Assembly: GCA_017305935.1 (NCBI GenBank)
Contig: JAFKJU010000007.1
Span: forward strand, 1-64,000
Direction of reading: 5' to 3'
DNA from: Hyphomicrobiales bacterium
GTDB lineage: Bacteria; Pseudomonadota; Alphaproteobacteria; Rhizobiales; Rhizobiaceae
Length of the DNA: 64,000 nt
Position 1 is the stretch's first letter. Each line of letters opens with the position of its first letter. The notes under the pieces are model-generated. The model was not told the DNA's origin. It worked only from the letters and a program-made list of their open reading frames with translations, and did not search any database. Shown here piece by piece: positions 7,424-14,080 of the stretch. Position numbers and translations under genes: made by a program.

Positions 7424-7929
7424 AGCTCCGCCTGGCGCGCGTCCTTGCGGTCGAGCATATGCAGGGCAACATCACCTTCATTCGGGAAGTTGAGACGAGC
7501 AAATTCTCCGTGAAGACGAGTTGCCATCTGGTCATATGCATGGGCCGCAGATTCTGGCGTCAGATGTCCTCTTGACCTGTAATAAACGCCGTTCTTCCCA
7601 ATCATCGCGTAGAATTTGTCGCGCGCTGGGAAGACGCCTTTAAACCTCTTGCCAGTCTTTGCGACCGTGTTCATGCGGTTCTGTTGCTGCGTGCATGGTC
7701 GAAGATTGGAGCGCCGGTTATTAAGGCCGTTCCTGTCTTGGTGATCGACGCGTGCCCACCCTGTCAGCAGCGTGTGCAAAAGGATTCCAGAGCGCTCACC
7801 CGGAAGCCGGCCATCAACATACCAAACCAGACCGCGCCGTGCTGAGAACCATCGGCGCCCCTCCATGATATGGAGATCGGCGTCATCAAGCAGTACGACC
7901 CGGCCACAGGGCAAAACAAATTCAGCCAT
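7414..7929 (-). CDS. Phage HNH endonuclease
   Basis: The 171-residue product carries the HNH pattern VDHQDRNGLNNRRSNLRPCT (about 67-86) followed by a DNA-binding AP2-like segment (KRFKGVFPARDKFYAMIGKNGVYYRSRGHLT in part, about 100-130). This layout is typical of free-standing phage homing-type HNH enzymes. It overlaps the methylase gene by 8 bp. It may be a selfish homing gene or serve DNA processing. The internal start is preferred since the longer frame runs deep inside the methylase gene. Confidence 0.85.
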   Translation of the reverse strand: MAEFVLPCGRVVLLDDADLHIMEGRRWFSARRGLVWYVDGRLPGERSGILLHTLLTGWARVDHQDRNGLNNRRSNLRPCTQQQNRMNTVAKTGKRFKGVFPARDKFYAMIGKNGVYYRSRGHLTPESAAHAYDQMATRLHGEFARLNFPNEGDVALHMLDRKDARQAELCL

Positions 7930-8596
7930 TGAATAGTTCTCCCTGTCTTGCATCCGACCGTCGCAGCGTTCGGAAAATCGTCTCTCCCCTGTGCCGCTTG
8001 TCCCAACAAAACCAAGCATTCAGCATCGGTGGAGCGCCTTGGCCGGTGAAATCCACCTTCCAAGTCATCAGGTAAATTCGTGAAATTGGGTGTTTGGCGA
8101 GAAATGGGGCCAGCCCGCCGGCCCCAGGCCATGACCAATTCATGAGCAGCGCCATGTACTCGACGTCGAGAGTATCGAGAGCGTGATAGAGCCAGCGGGC
8201 TTTACCGTTGCCCCAGCCGCATTCGGAGAACGGCGGGTTCGTCACGATGGCCGGCGACGGCGCGACCGGGAAATCGTAAAACGACCGGATATCGGCATCG
8301 CAGCCTCGGTCTACGAGATCCGACGCGCGAACTGTTAGTCCGAGCGTTTCCATCTCGCGCACCATTGCCCCGTCACCGGCCGCCGGCTCCCAGATGGTTT
8401 CGAAGTCGCGCAGCCGGTCGATCTCGGCATGAAGGAAGGCGCGCGTCGGTTCTGGCGGCGTCGGGTAGAAATCGTCCTTCTCGCGCGTCAACCCATCAAC
8501 AAGCTCAACGATTTCGCCGTTGATCAGATCGAACACGGGCTTAGCCTTGTTGCCTGTGGCGCGGAAAAGGCCGCGTGCTGATGGAGCTGCGGTCAC
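7922..8596 (-). CDS. Phage DNA N6-adenine methyltransferase
   Basis: The 224-residue protein has the SAM-binding motif IWEPAAGDGAMVREM (about 68-82) and the catalytic motif TNPPF (about 118-122), the adenine-N6 methyltransferase DPPY-type motif. It probably methylates phage DNA to evade restriction or to mimic host CcrM-like methylation. No partner restriction enzyme is visible. Its stop overlaps the HNH gene by 8 bp and its start overlaps the downstream end of the neighbouring 87-residue gene by 4 bp. Confidence 0.87.
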   Translation of the reverse strand: MTAAPSARGLFRATGNKAKPVFDLINGEIVELVDGLTREKDDFYPTPPEPTRAFLHAEIDRLRDFETIWEPAAGDGAMVREMETLGLTVRASDLVDRGCDADIRSFYDFPVAPSPAIVTNPPFSECGWGNGKARWLYHALDTLDVEYMALLMNWSWPGAGGLAPFLAKHPISRIYLMTWKVDFTGQGAPPMLNAWFCWDKRHRGETIFRTLRRSDARQGELFNG

Positions 8597-8856
8597 GGAG
8601 CCGCCCTCCGCATCATTTTCTCAAGCGGCGAAAGGTGCCCGACCGGAATTGCAGCGTCCGATTTGGTTATCGGCTCGAACCGCTTCAAGTATTCCTTGCA
8701 AGCCTTTGGCCACACCTTGCGCCCCCAACTAGTCGAGCGAAAGTGCGCCGGGCAAATCTGGCGAAGGTGCCGCTTACGGTCCTCAAGCGATACCGTCCCT
8801 GGTGTCTCGTCGTGGTAGCGCTTGAGGACGGCGCGGGCTTCATCCATCCACGTCAT
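8593..8856 (-). CDS. Small phage protein, unknown
   Basis: The 87-residue product begins MTWMDEARAVLKRYHDETPG and contains RKRHLRQICPAHFRSTSWGRKVWPKA, a basic helical region that might bind nucleic acid. No family is recognised. The start overlaps the previous stop by 4 bp (ATGA), which is why it is preferred over a start 45 bp upstream. Confidence 0.75.
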   Translation of the reverse strand: MTWMDEARAVLKRYHDETPGTVSLEDRKRHLRQICPAHFRSTSWGRKVWPKACKEYLKRFEPITKSDAAIPVGHLSPLEKMMRRAAP

Positions 8857-9038
8857 GTCAACACCTCTTTCGTCAGCTGCGATTCCAGCGCGCGCGTGCA
8901 ACGGCTCAGGAGGCGCGACAGCATCGCCAGCTTCTGAACCTGGGCAGCGTTGTCCTGCTTCGCCATCCGGTTGCGAAGGCCTCTAATCTCGTCTTCGAGA
9001 AAGGTGATCTCCTCGCGTAGCGCGTCGGCCGGCTTCAT
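8853..9038 (-). CDS. Small coiled-coil phage protein
   Basis: The 61-residue product is almost wholly helical, with a heptad-like pattern in MKPADALREEITFLEDEIRG and LRNRMAKQDNAAQVQKLAML. It overlaps the next gene by 4 bp. Function unknown; probably an oligomerisation or adaptor peptide. Confidence 0.72.
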   Translation of the reverse strand: MKPADALREEITFLEDEIRGLRNRMAKQDNAAQVQKLAMLSRLLSRCTRALESQLTKEVLT

Positions 9039-9041
9039 CGT

Positions 9042-9464
9042 TTAGTCCTCCGCTTCTTTCGTCGTTTCCAGAGAAGCCGAAGCCATTCCCATAGGCGCTG
9101 CACTGCGCTTTTCGTCAGCCGCTTCATGTTCCTCATCCAGGCTGAGGCGCTCGGCTCGGTGCCGGCTCGCCGCTTCTTCGTTTCTGCGGCATGCCTCGTC
9201 GTAAGCGAGTTTCAACGCCCGGTAGACAGAACCGGCCACGTCCTTCATGTCGCGGGTCTTGTATTGCAATCGGTAGAGGTAGCTCTCCGAGACGCCAGTG
9301 CGTTCCGAGAGGCGGTAACGCGCCAAATATTCCTTGTCGCCGCGACCTTTAAATTCGCGCGACATCAGGTCATCAGCCCAGGTTTTCGCCTCAATCAGCG
9401 CCGCATTGCTCATTTCAACCTCGGAAACCTTTTTTCCGGATCTGGAAAGATTATTGCCGTACAT
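9042..9464 (-). CDS. Phage HTH-like protein
   Basis: The product has 140 residues; a start 17 codons further in (9413, MSNAALIEAKTW) has a better GAGG site and is equally possible. Residues 52-75 (RLSERTGVSESYLYRLQYKTRD) read as a helix-turn-helix, and the C-terminal third is charged and low in complexity. A DNA-binding role in the leftward operon is likely; its target is unknown. The gap to the next upstream gene (about 350 bp) suggests its own promoter. Confidence 0.75.
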   Translation of the reverse strand: MYGNNLSRSGKKVSEVEMSNAALIEAKTWADDLMSREFKGRGDKEYLARYRLSERTGVSESYLYRLQYKTRDMKDVAGSVYRALKLAYDEACRRNEEAASRHRAERLSLDEEHEAADEKRSAAPMGMASASLETTKEAED

Positions 9465-9510
9465 TTCAAAGCCCTTGTGCGACTGTCTCTTTGCTTAGGA
9501 GAGACTTGCG

Positions 9511-9789
9511 ATGCACAAGAGCGGGATTGATGGAGAGAACACCGGCCAAGACGCCAATCAGGTCGATGATCTCTCCAGGCCCGCCGCTCGCGGGGCTTCA
9601 ATAATTCAGTTCAGCAGGGCCGATCCGCCGCTTGGTCCTGCCGCCGGGAGCGATCCGCCTCCGCTCCCGGCCCCCTTCGTTACCCTTGCGTCCGCTGTTC
9701 AGGCCGTCGTGCTTAGGACGGCGAGCAAGCGGTTGAGGTTGAGAGTTGCCCGCGCCGACGAGAGGGAGGATGGCGGCGCGGGCCGTTGA
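9511..9789 (+). CDS. Possible small counter-strand phage gene
   Basis: This frame of 92 residues begins MHKSGIDGENTGQDANQVDD and is preceded by TTAGGAGAG nine bases upstream. It runs against the leftward operon and fills the 9465-9811 gap, in which no leftward gene is convincing. The proline-rich middle and arginine-rich tail match no family. A GC-rich hairpin (about 9642-9669) lies inside it. It may be non-coding. Confidence 0.35.
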   Translation: MHKSGIDGENTGQDANQVDDLSRPAARGASIIQFSRADPPLGPAAGSDPPPLPAPFVTLASAVQAVVLRTASKRLRLRVARADEREDGGAGR

Positions 9790-9811
9790 CCGGCCTTAGA
9801 GGGGTAACCGG

Positions 9812-9916
9812 TCAATCTGGGAAATCGTCACCATCGGCCAGAAACGGGACAGCGATAGCCGCGAGAAGGACGCAGCCGGGGAGCCAGTAGGCGAAGAGGA
9901 TTTCGTTGATCGTCAT
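9812..9916 (-). CDS. 34-residue single-span membrane peptide
   Basis: The peptide begins MTINEILFAYWLPGCVLLAA and ends in an acidic tail (DGDDFPD). One hydrophobic helix covers residues 6-27. The ATG overlaps the upstream stop as ATGA, which supports translation. Small phage membrane peptides of this kind can act as holin-like, exclusion or host-takeover factors, but nothing here decides. Confidence 0.65.
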   Translation of the reverse strand: MTINEILFAYWLPGCVLLAAIAVPFLADGDDFPD

Positions 9917-10242
9917 GCCGCCCTCCGAAGGATCGGCTCAAGGCCGAGAGGGATGCGAATTTGCCGATCGATTTCCGCGTGAAGCTGCTTCAGCGTCAGA
10001 AGCTTGGGGTTACCCTTCGCGCCAATCTTCCGAAGGCGATACCAGCGCCGAACCTGCTTCATTTCGAAGCCGTGGCTCTGGCAAAAGTATTGAAGGTTGT
10101 AGAAATCCAGAGAGAACCGGGGCTCGAACTGGCGCGGAGCGAAACGCGGCGGTTCCAGCCCCATCATCGGCTTGTGAGGAATGCCGCGGCACTCGATGAC
10201 GCGGTGCGCTGTTTGGTCATCGCCCATAGAGATTACCATCAT
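9913..10242 (-). CDS. Phage protein, unknown, basic
   Basis: The 109-residue product begins MMVISMGDDQTAHRVIECRG and contains FYNLQYFCQSHGFEMKQVRRWYRLRKIGAKG, a probable helix-turn-helix-like basic segment, then a helical tail. The start is chosen because it overlaps the stop of the GapR-like gene by 4 bp. No family recognised. Confidence 0.72.
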   Translation of the reverse strand: MMVISMGDDQTAHRVIECRGIPHKPMMGLEPPRFAPRQFEPRFSLDFYNLQYFCQSHGFEMKQVRRWYRLRKIGAKGNPKLLTLKQLHAEIDRQIRIPLGLEPILRRAA

Positions 10243-11162
10243 GCCAATTCCTTCTCTTTCATCGCCAGTTTGCAGGCGTGGCAGTGGTTCGATCCCCAGC
10301 CTCCGCAAGCCTCTCCAGGGTTGAGGCAATGAGGACGAAGTGCCAACCGATTGGCCGAAGGCGCAGATGCATAGCCTTCGGCCGTCGTTGCGGCGGGAGT
10401 GGAGGATCCTGTTACATGGCTGCCTCCTGTGTTGGCATCGACGCTCGCATCGCCGGCACAATTGCCGGTCGCTTCGCTGTCGTCGCTGGGGATTGTGATT
10501 TGGGTTGCCGGGCTTTCACCGGCTCCAGCATGGCTCAGGTCAGCGCCTTCCGGTCCAGCCGGGATTGCCTCGCGCCCCTTTTCCGCTGCCTCACTTCCGG
10601 TCTCGAAAGAGCCTTCCGTGGCGCGGTCCATCTGCGATCCGGTATCCGGGCACGAAGCGTCACCGCCGAAGCGGCCGGTTTCACGGGGCGCATCCCCTTC
10701 CCGGATAATTTGACCCTGCTCCGCAGCAGCAGGTTCGCGCAAATCATCGCCGGCGACCTCTGCGGCTGCCCCCGGCTCAGCTTGTTCCGCCTTTTCACGC
10801 TCGACGATGATATCGACAGCGGCGACCAGCGCGGCGCGGCCGGCTTCGGTCTGCATGCCGTCGACGACCTGCTTGATCAGGCGCGGCTTGACATCGTCGT
10901 CCCTTACACGCGTATGCGCGTGCGAGGGGCGCTCGTAGGCTTCCAAATACAGGTCGAACTTGGCCGACTGCTCGGACAGTTTGTCGCCGTCCTTTTCACG
11001 CTTGCGCAGGAACGTCACGACCTGACCGACGATGGCCTTTTCGTAGCCCTCAGCAGCGAGTTCGGCATAAACGGCTTTCGTGTCTTCCTTGGCGAGGTCT
11101 TCCGCCTCGCGGCAACGCAAGATGCGATCGATATAGGCTTTGAGTTGGGCGTTGGCGTTCAT
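10239..11162 (-). CDS. GapR-like (DUF2312) protein with long acidic extension
   Basis: The 307-residue product begins MNANAQLKAYIDRILRCREA, matching the GapR/DUF2312 family (NAxAQLxxxIxRI and VYAEL with LRKRE, residues 2-55), whose members bind AT-rich overtwisted DNA ahead of polymerases. Ordinary GapR proteins are about 90 residues; here a further 200 residues of acidic, serine/glycine-rich sequence follow, ending with a cysteine-rich patch (PHCLNPGEACGGWGSNHCHAC, in part; about 278-298) that could bind zinc. It follows the Cro-like gene with a 4-bp overlap, as the second gene of the leftward operon. A phage nucleoid-binding role is inferred. Confidence 0.82.
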   Translation of the reverse strand: MNANAQLKAYIDRILRCREAEDLAKEDTKAVYAELAAEGYEKAIVGQVVTFLRKREKDGDKLSEQSAKFDLYLEAYERPSHAHTRVRDDDVKPRLIKQVVDGMQTEAGRAALVAAVDIIVEREKAEQAEPGAAAEVAGDDLREPAAAEQGQIIREGDAPRETGRFGGDASCPDTGSQMDRATEGSFETGSEAAEKGREAIPAGPEGADLSHAGAGESPATQITIPSDDSEATGNCAGDASVDANTGGSHVTGSSTPAATTAEGYASAPSANRLALRPHCLNPGEACGGWGSNHCHACKLAMKEKELA

Positions 11163-11380
11163 GCTGCGGTCTCGCTCTCGCGGCGGCACGAAGAACGAAC
11201 ACGCTTCTTCGACGCCAGCATGTCGAGCAGCTTTCTTGCTGGCCCTCGCGGCTTCGAGGTAGTGGTCTCCCAAAGAGACACTGTGCTTTGGTCAACGCCA
11301 ACCTCAGCCGCAAGCTGTGCCTGCGTCATCTTGAGCGCTTCACGGAGTTTCTTGACGTCGAGTTCGTGTGTCATGCTCAT
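11159..11380 (-). CDS. Cro-like HTH regulator, first gene of leftward operon
   Basis: The 73-residue product has a Cro/C1 helix-turn-helix: KLREALKMTQAQLAAEVGVD then QSTVSLWETTTSKPRGPARK (about 10-50). It is divergent from the CI-like gene at 11446, with a 65-bp shared control region, as in lambdoid immunity regions. It probably binds the 17-bp operators at 11382 and 11407 and sets the lytic side of the switch. It overlaps the GapR-like gene by 4 bp. Confidence 0.85.
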   Translation of the reverse strand: MSMTHELDVKKLREALKMTQAQLAAEVGVDQSTVSLWETTTSKPRGPARKLLDMLASKKRVRSSCRRESETAA

Positions 11381-11409
11381 ACTATGGGAAACTCATAGAT
11401 TTTTGTCAA
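11381..11409 (-). promoter_or_regulatory. Leftward phage promoter (consensus-like)
   Basis: On the minus strand a perfect -35 TTGACA (11409-11404) and a -10 CATAGT (11386-11381) are 17 bp apart, just upstream of the Cro-like gene. Operator 1 covers the spacer and -10. The -35 overlaps that of the opposing repressor promoter. Confidence 0.75.
11382..11398. promoter_or_regulatory. Phage operator 1
   Basis: The 17-bp sequence CTATGGGAAACTCATAG is a palindrome with CTATG/CATAG arms. Its reverse complement differs from operator 2 at two positions. It lies over the -10 of the leftward promoter. Confidence 0.78.
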
Positions 11410-11431
11410 TGAGTTTTCCATAGGTCATTAT
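11403..11431 (+). promoter_or_regulatory. Promoter of the CI-like gene
   Basis: A -35 TTGTCA (11403-11408) and a -10 CATTAT (11426-11431) are separated by 17 bp that hold operator 2; the gene starts 15 bp beyond. Confidence 0.65.
11407..11423. promoter_or_regulatory. Phage operator 2
   Basis: CAATGAGTTTTCCATAG lies in the spacer of the repressor promoter, so occupation would shut off the repressor gene (autoregulation). It shares 15 of 17 bases with the reverse complement of operator 1. Confidence 0.78.
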
Positions 11432-11445
11432 GAGATAATCACAGA

Positions 11446-11820
11446 ATGGAGTTACACGAGAGATTGGTGGCCGCGAGAAAGCAGGCCGGCTTTGAAAGTG
11501 CCGCTGAAGCTGCGGCTGCCGTCGGCGTGCCATACGGGACTTATTCAGGCCACGAAAATGGCAGCTCAGGCTTTCGCGCCGACAAGGGCGAGCTTTACGC
11601 TCGCCGGTTCAAAGTCAGATTTGAATGGCTAATGCGTGGCACAGGGCCCATGGTCGACCTAGCATCGAAGTACCGCGAAATCCTTACGGCTTACGATAGT
11701 CTTCCTCCTGATCTTCAGGCAAGCTATGCCGATGTGCTGCGCAAGCTTGCAGCGCCCTACCAATCGCAAGAGCTTGATCAACCAACGGCTCCGGCAAAAG
11801 CAAAATCATCTTCAGAGTAG
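11446..11820 (+). CDS. CI-like phage repressor, short form
   Basis: The 124-residue product has an N-terminal helix-turn-helix (LHERLVAARKQAGFESAAEA, then AAVGVPYGTYSGHENGSSGF) followed by RRFKVRFEWLMRGTGPM, the usual arrangement of rhizobial phage repressors. The LexA/S24 self-cleaving peptidase domain normally found after this point is absent, so induction by RecA-mediated cleavage is unlikely. It is divergent from the Cro-like gene and its promoter contains operator 2. Its last 137 bp are overlapped on the opposite strand by another possible gene. Confidence 0.85.
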   Translation: MELHERLVAARKQAGFESAAEAAAAVGVPYGTYSGHENGSSGFRADKGELYARRFKVRFEWLMRGTGPMVDLASKYREILTAYDSLPPDLQASYADVLRKLAAPYQSQELDQPTAPAKAKSSSE

Positions 11821-11935
11821 CGTCGCGCTCGACGATCTGGCGCATTTCGTTGAAGGATAGGTCATCAGCGAGCGCCCTGAAGCCCGCAATCGCTTGCGCG
11901 CGGGTCCTTTTCTTGCGGACCTCAAACTCTATCAT
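11684..11935 (-). CDS. Possible small gene antisense to the repressor 3' end
   Basis: This 83-residue frame begins MIEFEVRKKRTRAQAIAGFR and has GGAGA seven bases before the ATG. It reads helical and soluble, with no recognised domain. It overlaps the repressor coding region by 137 bp on the other strand, so one of the two could be mis-called at its 3' end; the N-terminal, non-overlapping part looks coding and could also be the start of a shorter reading. It lies downstream of the leftward gene at 12208. Confidence 0.45.
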   Translation of the reverse strand: MIEFEVRKKRTRAQAIAGFRALADDLSFNEMRQIVERDATLKMILLLPEPLVDQALAIGRALQACAAHRHSLPEDQEEDYRKP

Positions 11936-11959
11936 TTCGACGTCTCCTGAAATGGCCGA

Positions 11960-12208
11960 TCAAACCTTCTCCATGTCCGCCAGCTCTTCCGGCAATTCCT
12001 TACCGTAGGCGAAGATGAGCTTCGGGTCGCCATAATCGCCCGTCTTCGGGTTTCCATCTCGCATGAAGGCGATTACCATTTCCTTTTTCGCGGCGAGGCG
12101 CTGTGCCAGCCTGCGCGCCTGGTCGACGCTCTGCGCCTGGATTGGAGTGTCTGGGAACGTGCCGCTTTTGCCGGACGTGAAGCTCTGAACTACATAATAC
12201 GATGCCAT
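11960..12208 (-). CDS. Small phage protein, unknown
   Basis: The 82-residue product begins MASYYVVQSFTSGKSGTFPD and contains AQSVDQARRLAQRLAAKKEM and PKTGDYGDPKLIFAYGKELP. GGGAG stands seven bases ahead of the ATG. The pattern suggests a small alpha/beta protein; no family recognised. It is transcribed toward the repressor gene from a promoter presumably within 12209-12399. Confidence 0.7.
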   Translation of the reverse strand: MASYYVVQSFTSGKSGTFPDTPIQAQSVDQARRLAQRLAAKKEMVIAFMRDGNPKTGDYGDPKLIFAYGKELPEELADMEKV

Positions 12209-12399
12209 GCTTTTACTCCCTGCTACGCTGTTGATGGCCCCGAGCATGACTCGAAAATGAGAACGAAACAAGAACAATCTTAGGAATCTATTCACAAACG
12301 TTAACGGCGACTAAATGTTGCGGTTTCCCGCTATGGGAGTCGCTTCCCTTGTGCTGGTGAATCAAGATATCGTTCCGGCAGGCGATCAGGGAGGGAGCG

Positions 12400-12603
12400 A
12401 TGGCCGAGAATCCAAAGCCTGACAACCGATACGACATGCGCTCGGAGGGTGACGGGACATGGACCGTTTACGACATCTTCACAGGCTTCCCGGCCGAGGT
12501 GAACGGCGTCGCGCAGGATCACCTCGACATGGAGATTGCTGACGACCTCGTCGATCTGCTGAACGCTGAATACATCGCCAGGCGCGAGGGGAAGACGCAT
12601 TGA
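12400..12603 (+). CDS. Small conserved phage protein
   Basis: The 67-residue acidic product begins MAENPKPDNRYDMRSEGDGT and runs through FTGFPAEVNGVAQDHLDMEI, a sequence type seen in rhizobial prophages and genomes. AGGGAGGGAG precedes the start. Its TGA overlaps the TTG start of the next gene, so the two form a unit. Confidence 0.78.
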   Translation: MAENPKPDNRYDMRSEGDGTWTVYDIFTGFPAEVNGVAQDHLDMEIADDLVDLLNAEYIARREGKTH

Positions 12604-13142
12604 CGCCAGAGCAGCTGCAGCGGTTCTTTGAGCACTTGGATATGGTGAACGATGCAGAGAAAGAGTTGGACTCGGTCCCCAAATGGGAAAAATTGTTTCA
12701 CCGACCAACCGGAACCCTTCAATGGACCGCCTCTGTGCGCTTGAACGGAAGACTGGGCGGCGGGGCATCGGCCCGGCTAAATACGCCTCTTAACACTTGG
12801 GAACGTAACGTTTACGGTCAGCTTGAAGTCACCTCTCCTGCTACAACCAATAGAACCGTTCGCCTAAATCCGGTTGAGTGGAGGCCGCTCAAGCCGCATC
12901 ACAATCCGAGATTTGACGATGATGAACATAGCCTTGCCACCTACCTTGATCGGTGGCATCCTTATGCCCTAAATAGGGAGCGTGACGTCTCCGTCTTTTT
13001 TCAGCACCGACCGGGCGTAGCACTTCCTTTACCTCAGAATGTTACCACATTCGCAGAGTATCTTAACTTTTGCGGGCAGGTTTGGAAGTGCCCGAGCATT
13101 AAGGATGTCCCGCCGCCGCCATGGTCACCTCAATTGGTCTAA
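12600..13142 (+). CDS. Unknown protein of a rightward cargo pair (TTG start)
   Basis: The 180-residue product begins at TTG 12600, overlapping the previous stop and preceded by GAGGGG; the first internal ATG would lose 14 residues. The sequence is rich in beta-forming residues (LQWTASVRLNGRLGG, YGQLEVTSPATTNRTVRL) with a proline-rich end. Base composition is more AT-rich than the neighbours. It overlaps the following DUF1828-like gene by 22 bp. Function unknown; the location beside the immunity region is a usual place for phage cargo such as exclusion or toxin-antitoxin genes. Confidence 0.72.
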   Translation: MTPEQLQRFFEHLDMVNDAEKELDSVPKWEKLFHRPTGTLQWTASVRLNGRLGGGASARLNTPLNTWERNVYGQLEVTSPATTNRTVRLNPVEWRPLKPHHNPRFDDDEHSLATYLDRWHPYALNRERDVSVFFQHRPGVALPLPQNVTTFAEYLNFCGQVWKCPSIKDVPPPPWSPQLV

Positions 13143-13879
13143 CCAACGAGAACCTTCAAGTGATCGCCGACGAGGTCGCGCGGTCTCTTTCGCATGCGAT
13201 GGTGGAAGGCCGCACAGCTTACATCACCACCGCAGTCACGTATCCGAATGGTACCGGCGTTGTCGTGCGCCTTGACCAAGATGACGGAAATTTTTTCGTT
13301 TCTGACGATGGCCAAGCAAGCCTAAGCGCCGAGATGTTCGGAGCAAGCCATGTGTTCTCCAGAGTAGCCAGCGATGTCGCCAAGCGCTTCTCAGTTGAGT
13401 ACGATCAGCGATCCTTTTTCATCCTTAAAGTGAAGCGTCATCAACTCCCGGCGGCAGTTGCACTTATTGCAAATGCGTCGTCGGTTTCCGTTGACCGGAC
13501 CCTGAGCGCACTCGATCGGCAAAAGGTGAAGGCGTCCCGCGAGCTTTTTGTCAACCGTATCACTGAGGCGTTCGGCGACTTGGCCGTCTTTGACGCAACC
13601 GTTCTTGGCACGTCCAAGACTTGGGATGTTGGCGCTGCCATTATTGAAGGCGACCGTGTCAATGCCGTCTTCGAGTTTGTGACGCCGGCCCATACATCTA
13701 TTGCCTCGGCACACATGAAGATGGGTGACATTTCGGCAATGTTCGAACGCCCGAGAACTGCAATCGTCCTGTCGGACTACGACAAAACTGATGCTGCGCT
13801 ACGCAAAATATTGTCCTCTTCGGTTGACGCAGTTTTCGCGGCGAAGGCCGGTATCGCTGAGTATCGCTCAGCCGCCTAA
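13121..13879 (+). CDS. DUF1828/DUF1829-like protein of the cargo pair
   Basis: The 252-residue product has an N-terminal domain with TYPNGTGVVVRLDQDDGNFF then VSDDGQASLSAEMFG (about 40-75), which resembles DUF1828, and a C-terminal domain with VFEFVTPAHTSIASAHMKMG (about 183-203) resembling DUF1829. These families are uncharacterised and occur in mobile DNA; a nuclease-like fold has been suspected but nothing here proves catalysis. It overlaps the upstream gene by 22 bp and is followed by a strong terminator, so the pair is a self-contained transcription unit. Confidence 0.75.
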   Translation: MVTSIGLTNENLQVIADEVARSLSHAMVEGRTAYITTAVTYPNGTGVVVRLDQDDGNFFVSDDGQASLSAEMFGASHVFSRVASDVAKRFSVEYDQRSFFILKVKRHQLPAAVALIANASSVSVDRTLSALDRQKVKASRELFVNRITEAFGDLAVFDATVLGTSKTWDVGAAIIEGDRVNAVFEFVTPAHTSIASAHMKMGDISAMFERPRTAIVLSDYDKTDAALRKILSSSVDAVFAAKAGIAEYRSAA

Positions 13880-13904
13880 ACCGGTACTCCTCTAAAGCCC
13901 CCCA

Positions 13905-13930
13905 GCCCGCCCTCACCGGCGGGCTTTTTT
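13905..13930 (+). terminator. Terminator closing the cargo pair
   Basis: A 7-bp GC stem (GCCCGCC with GGCGGGC, six-base loop) is followed by TTTTTT. It insulates the cargo genes from the operators and promoter that begin at 13983. Confidence 0.92.
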
Positions 13931-13982
13931 GTGCCAGTGATTCGGCGCGGAGCGATGGCTTAGGATTTGCGGACCTCACATA

Positions 13983-13999
13983 CTATGACTTTTCCATAT
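13983..13999. promoter_or_regulatory. Phage operator 3
   Basis: CTATGACTTTTCCATAT differs from the best form of the operator (CTATGAGTTTTCCATAG) at two positions. It lies 24 bp upstream of the rightward -35. Confidence 0.68.
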
Positions 14000-14006
14000 T
14001 TTCCGC

Positions 14007-14035
14007 TTGACGCACCTATGAGTTTTCCATACATT
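14007..14035 (+). promoter_or_regulatory. Rightward phage promoter with operator 4
   Basis: A -35 TTGACG (14007-14012) and a -10 TACATT (14030-14035) are 17 bp apart. The operator CTATGAGTTTTCCATAC (14016-14032) occupies the spacer and reaches the -10. Transcription would enter the long rightward operon whose first gene starts at 14081. Confidence 0.75.
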
Positions 14036-14080
14036 GACCTCATCGAAACGAATACACCAGTTCAGATGAGGATGGCGGAT

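Noticed and set aside
9642-9670. GC-rich hairpin in the counter-strand ORF as a terminator
   Set aside because: No T tract follows on either strand.
10278-11423. A 381-codon plus-strand frame opposite the GapR-like gene
   Set aside because: It runs across the Cro-like gene and the control region with its operators and has no recognisable domain; the leftward genes are coupled and domain-bearing.
12334-12350. CTATGGGAGTCGCTTCC as a fifth phage operator
   Set aside because: Only the first eight bases match; the second half of the palindrome is missing.
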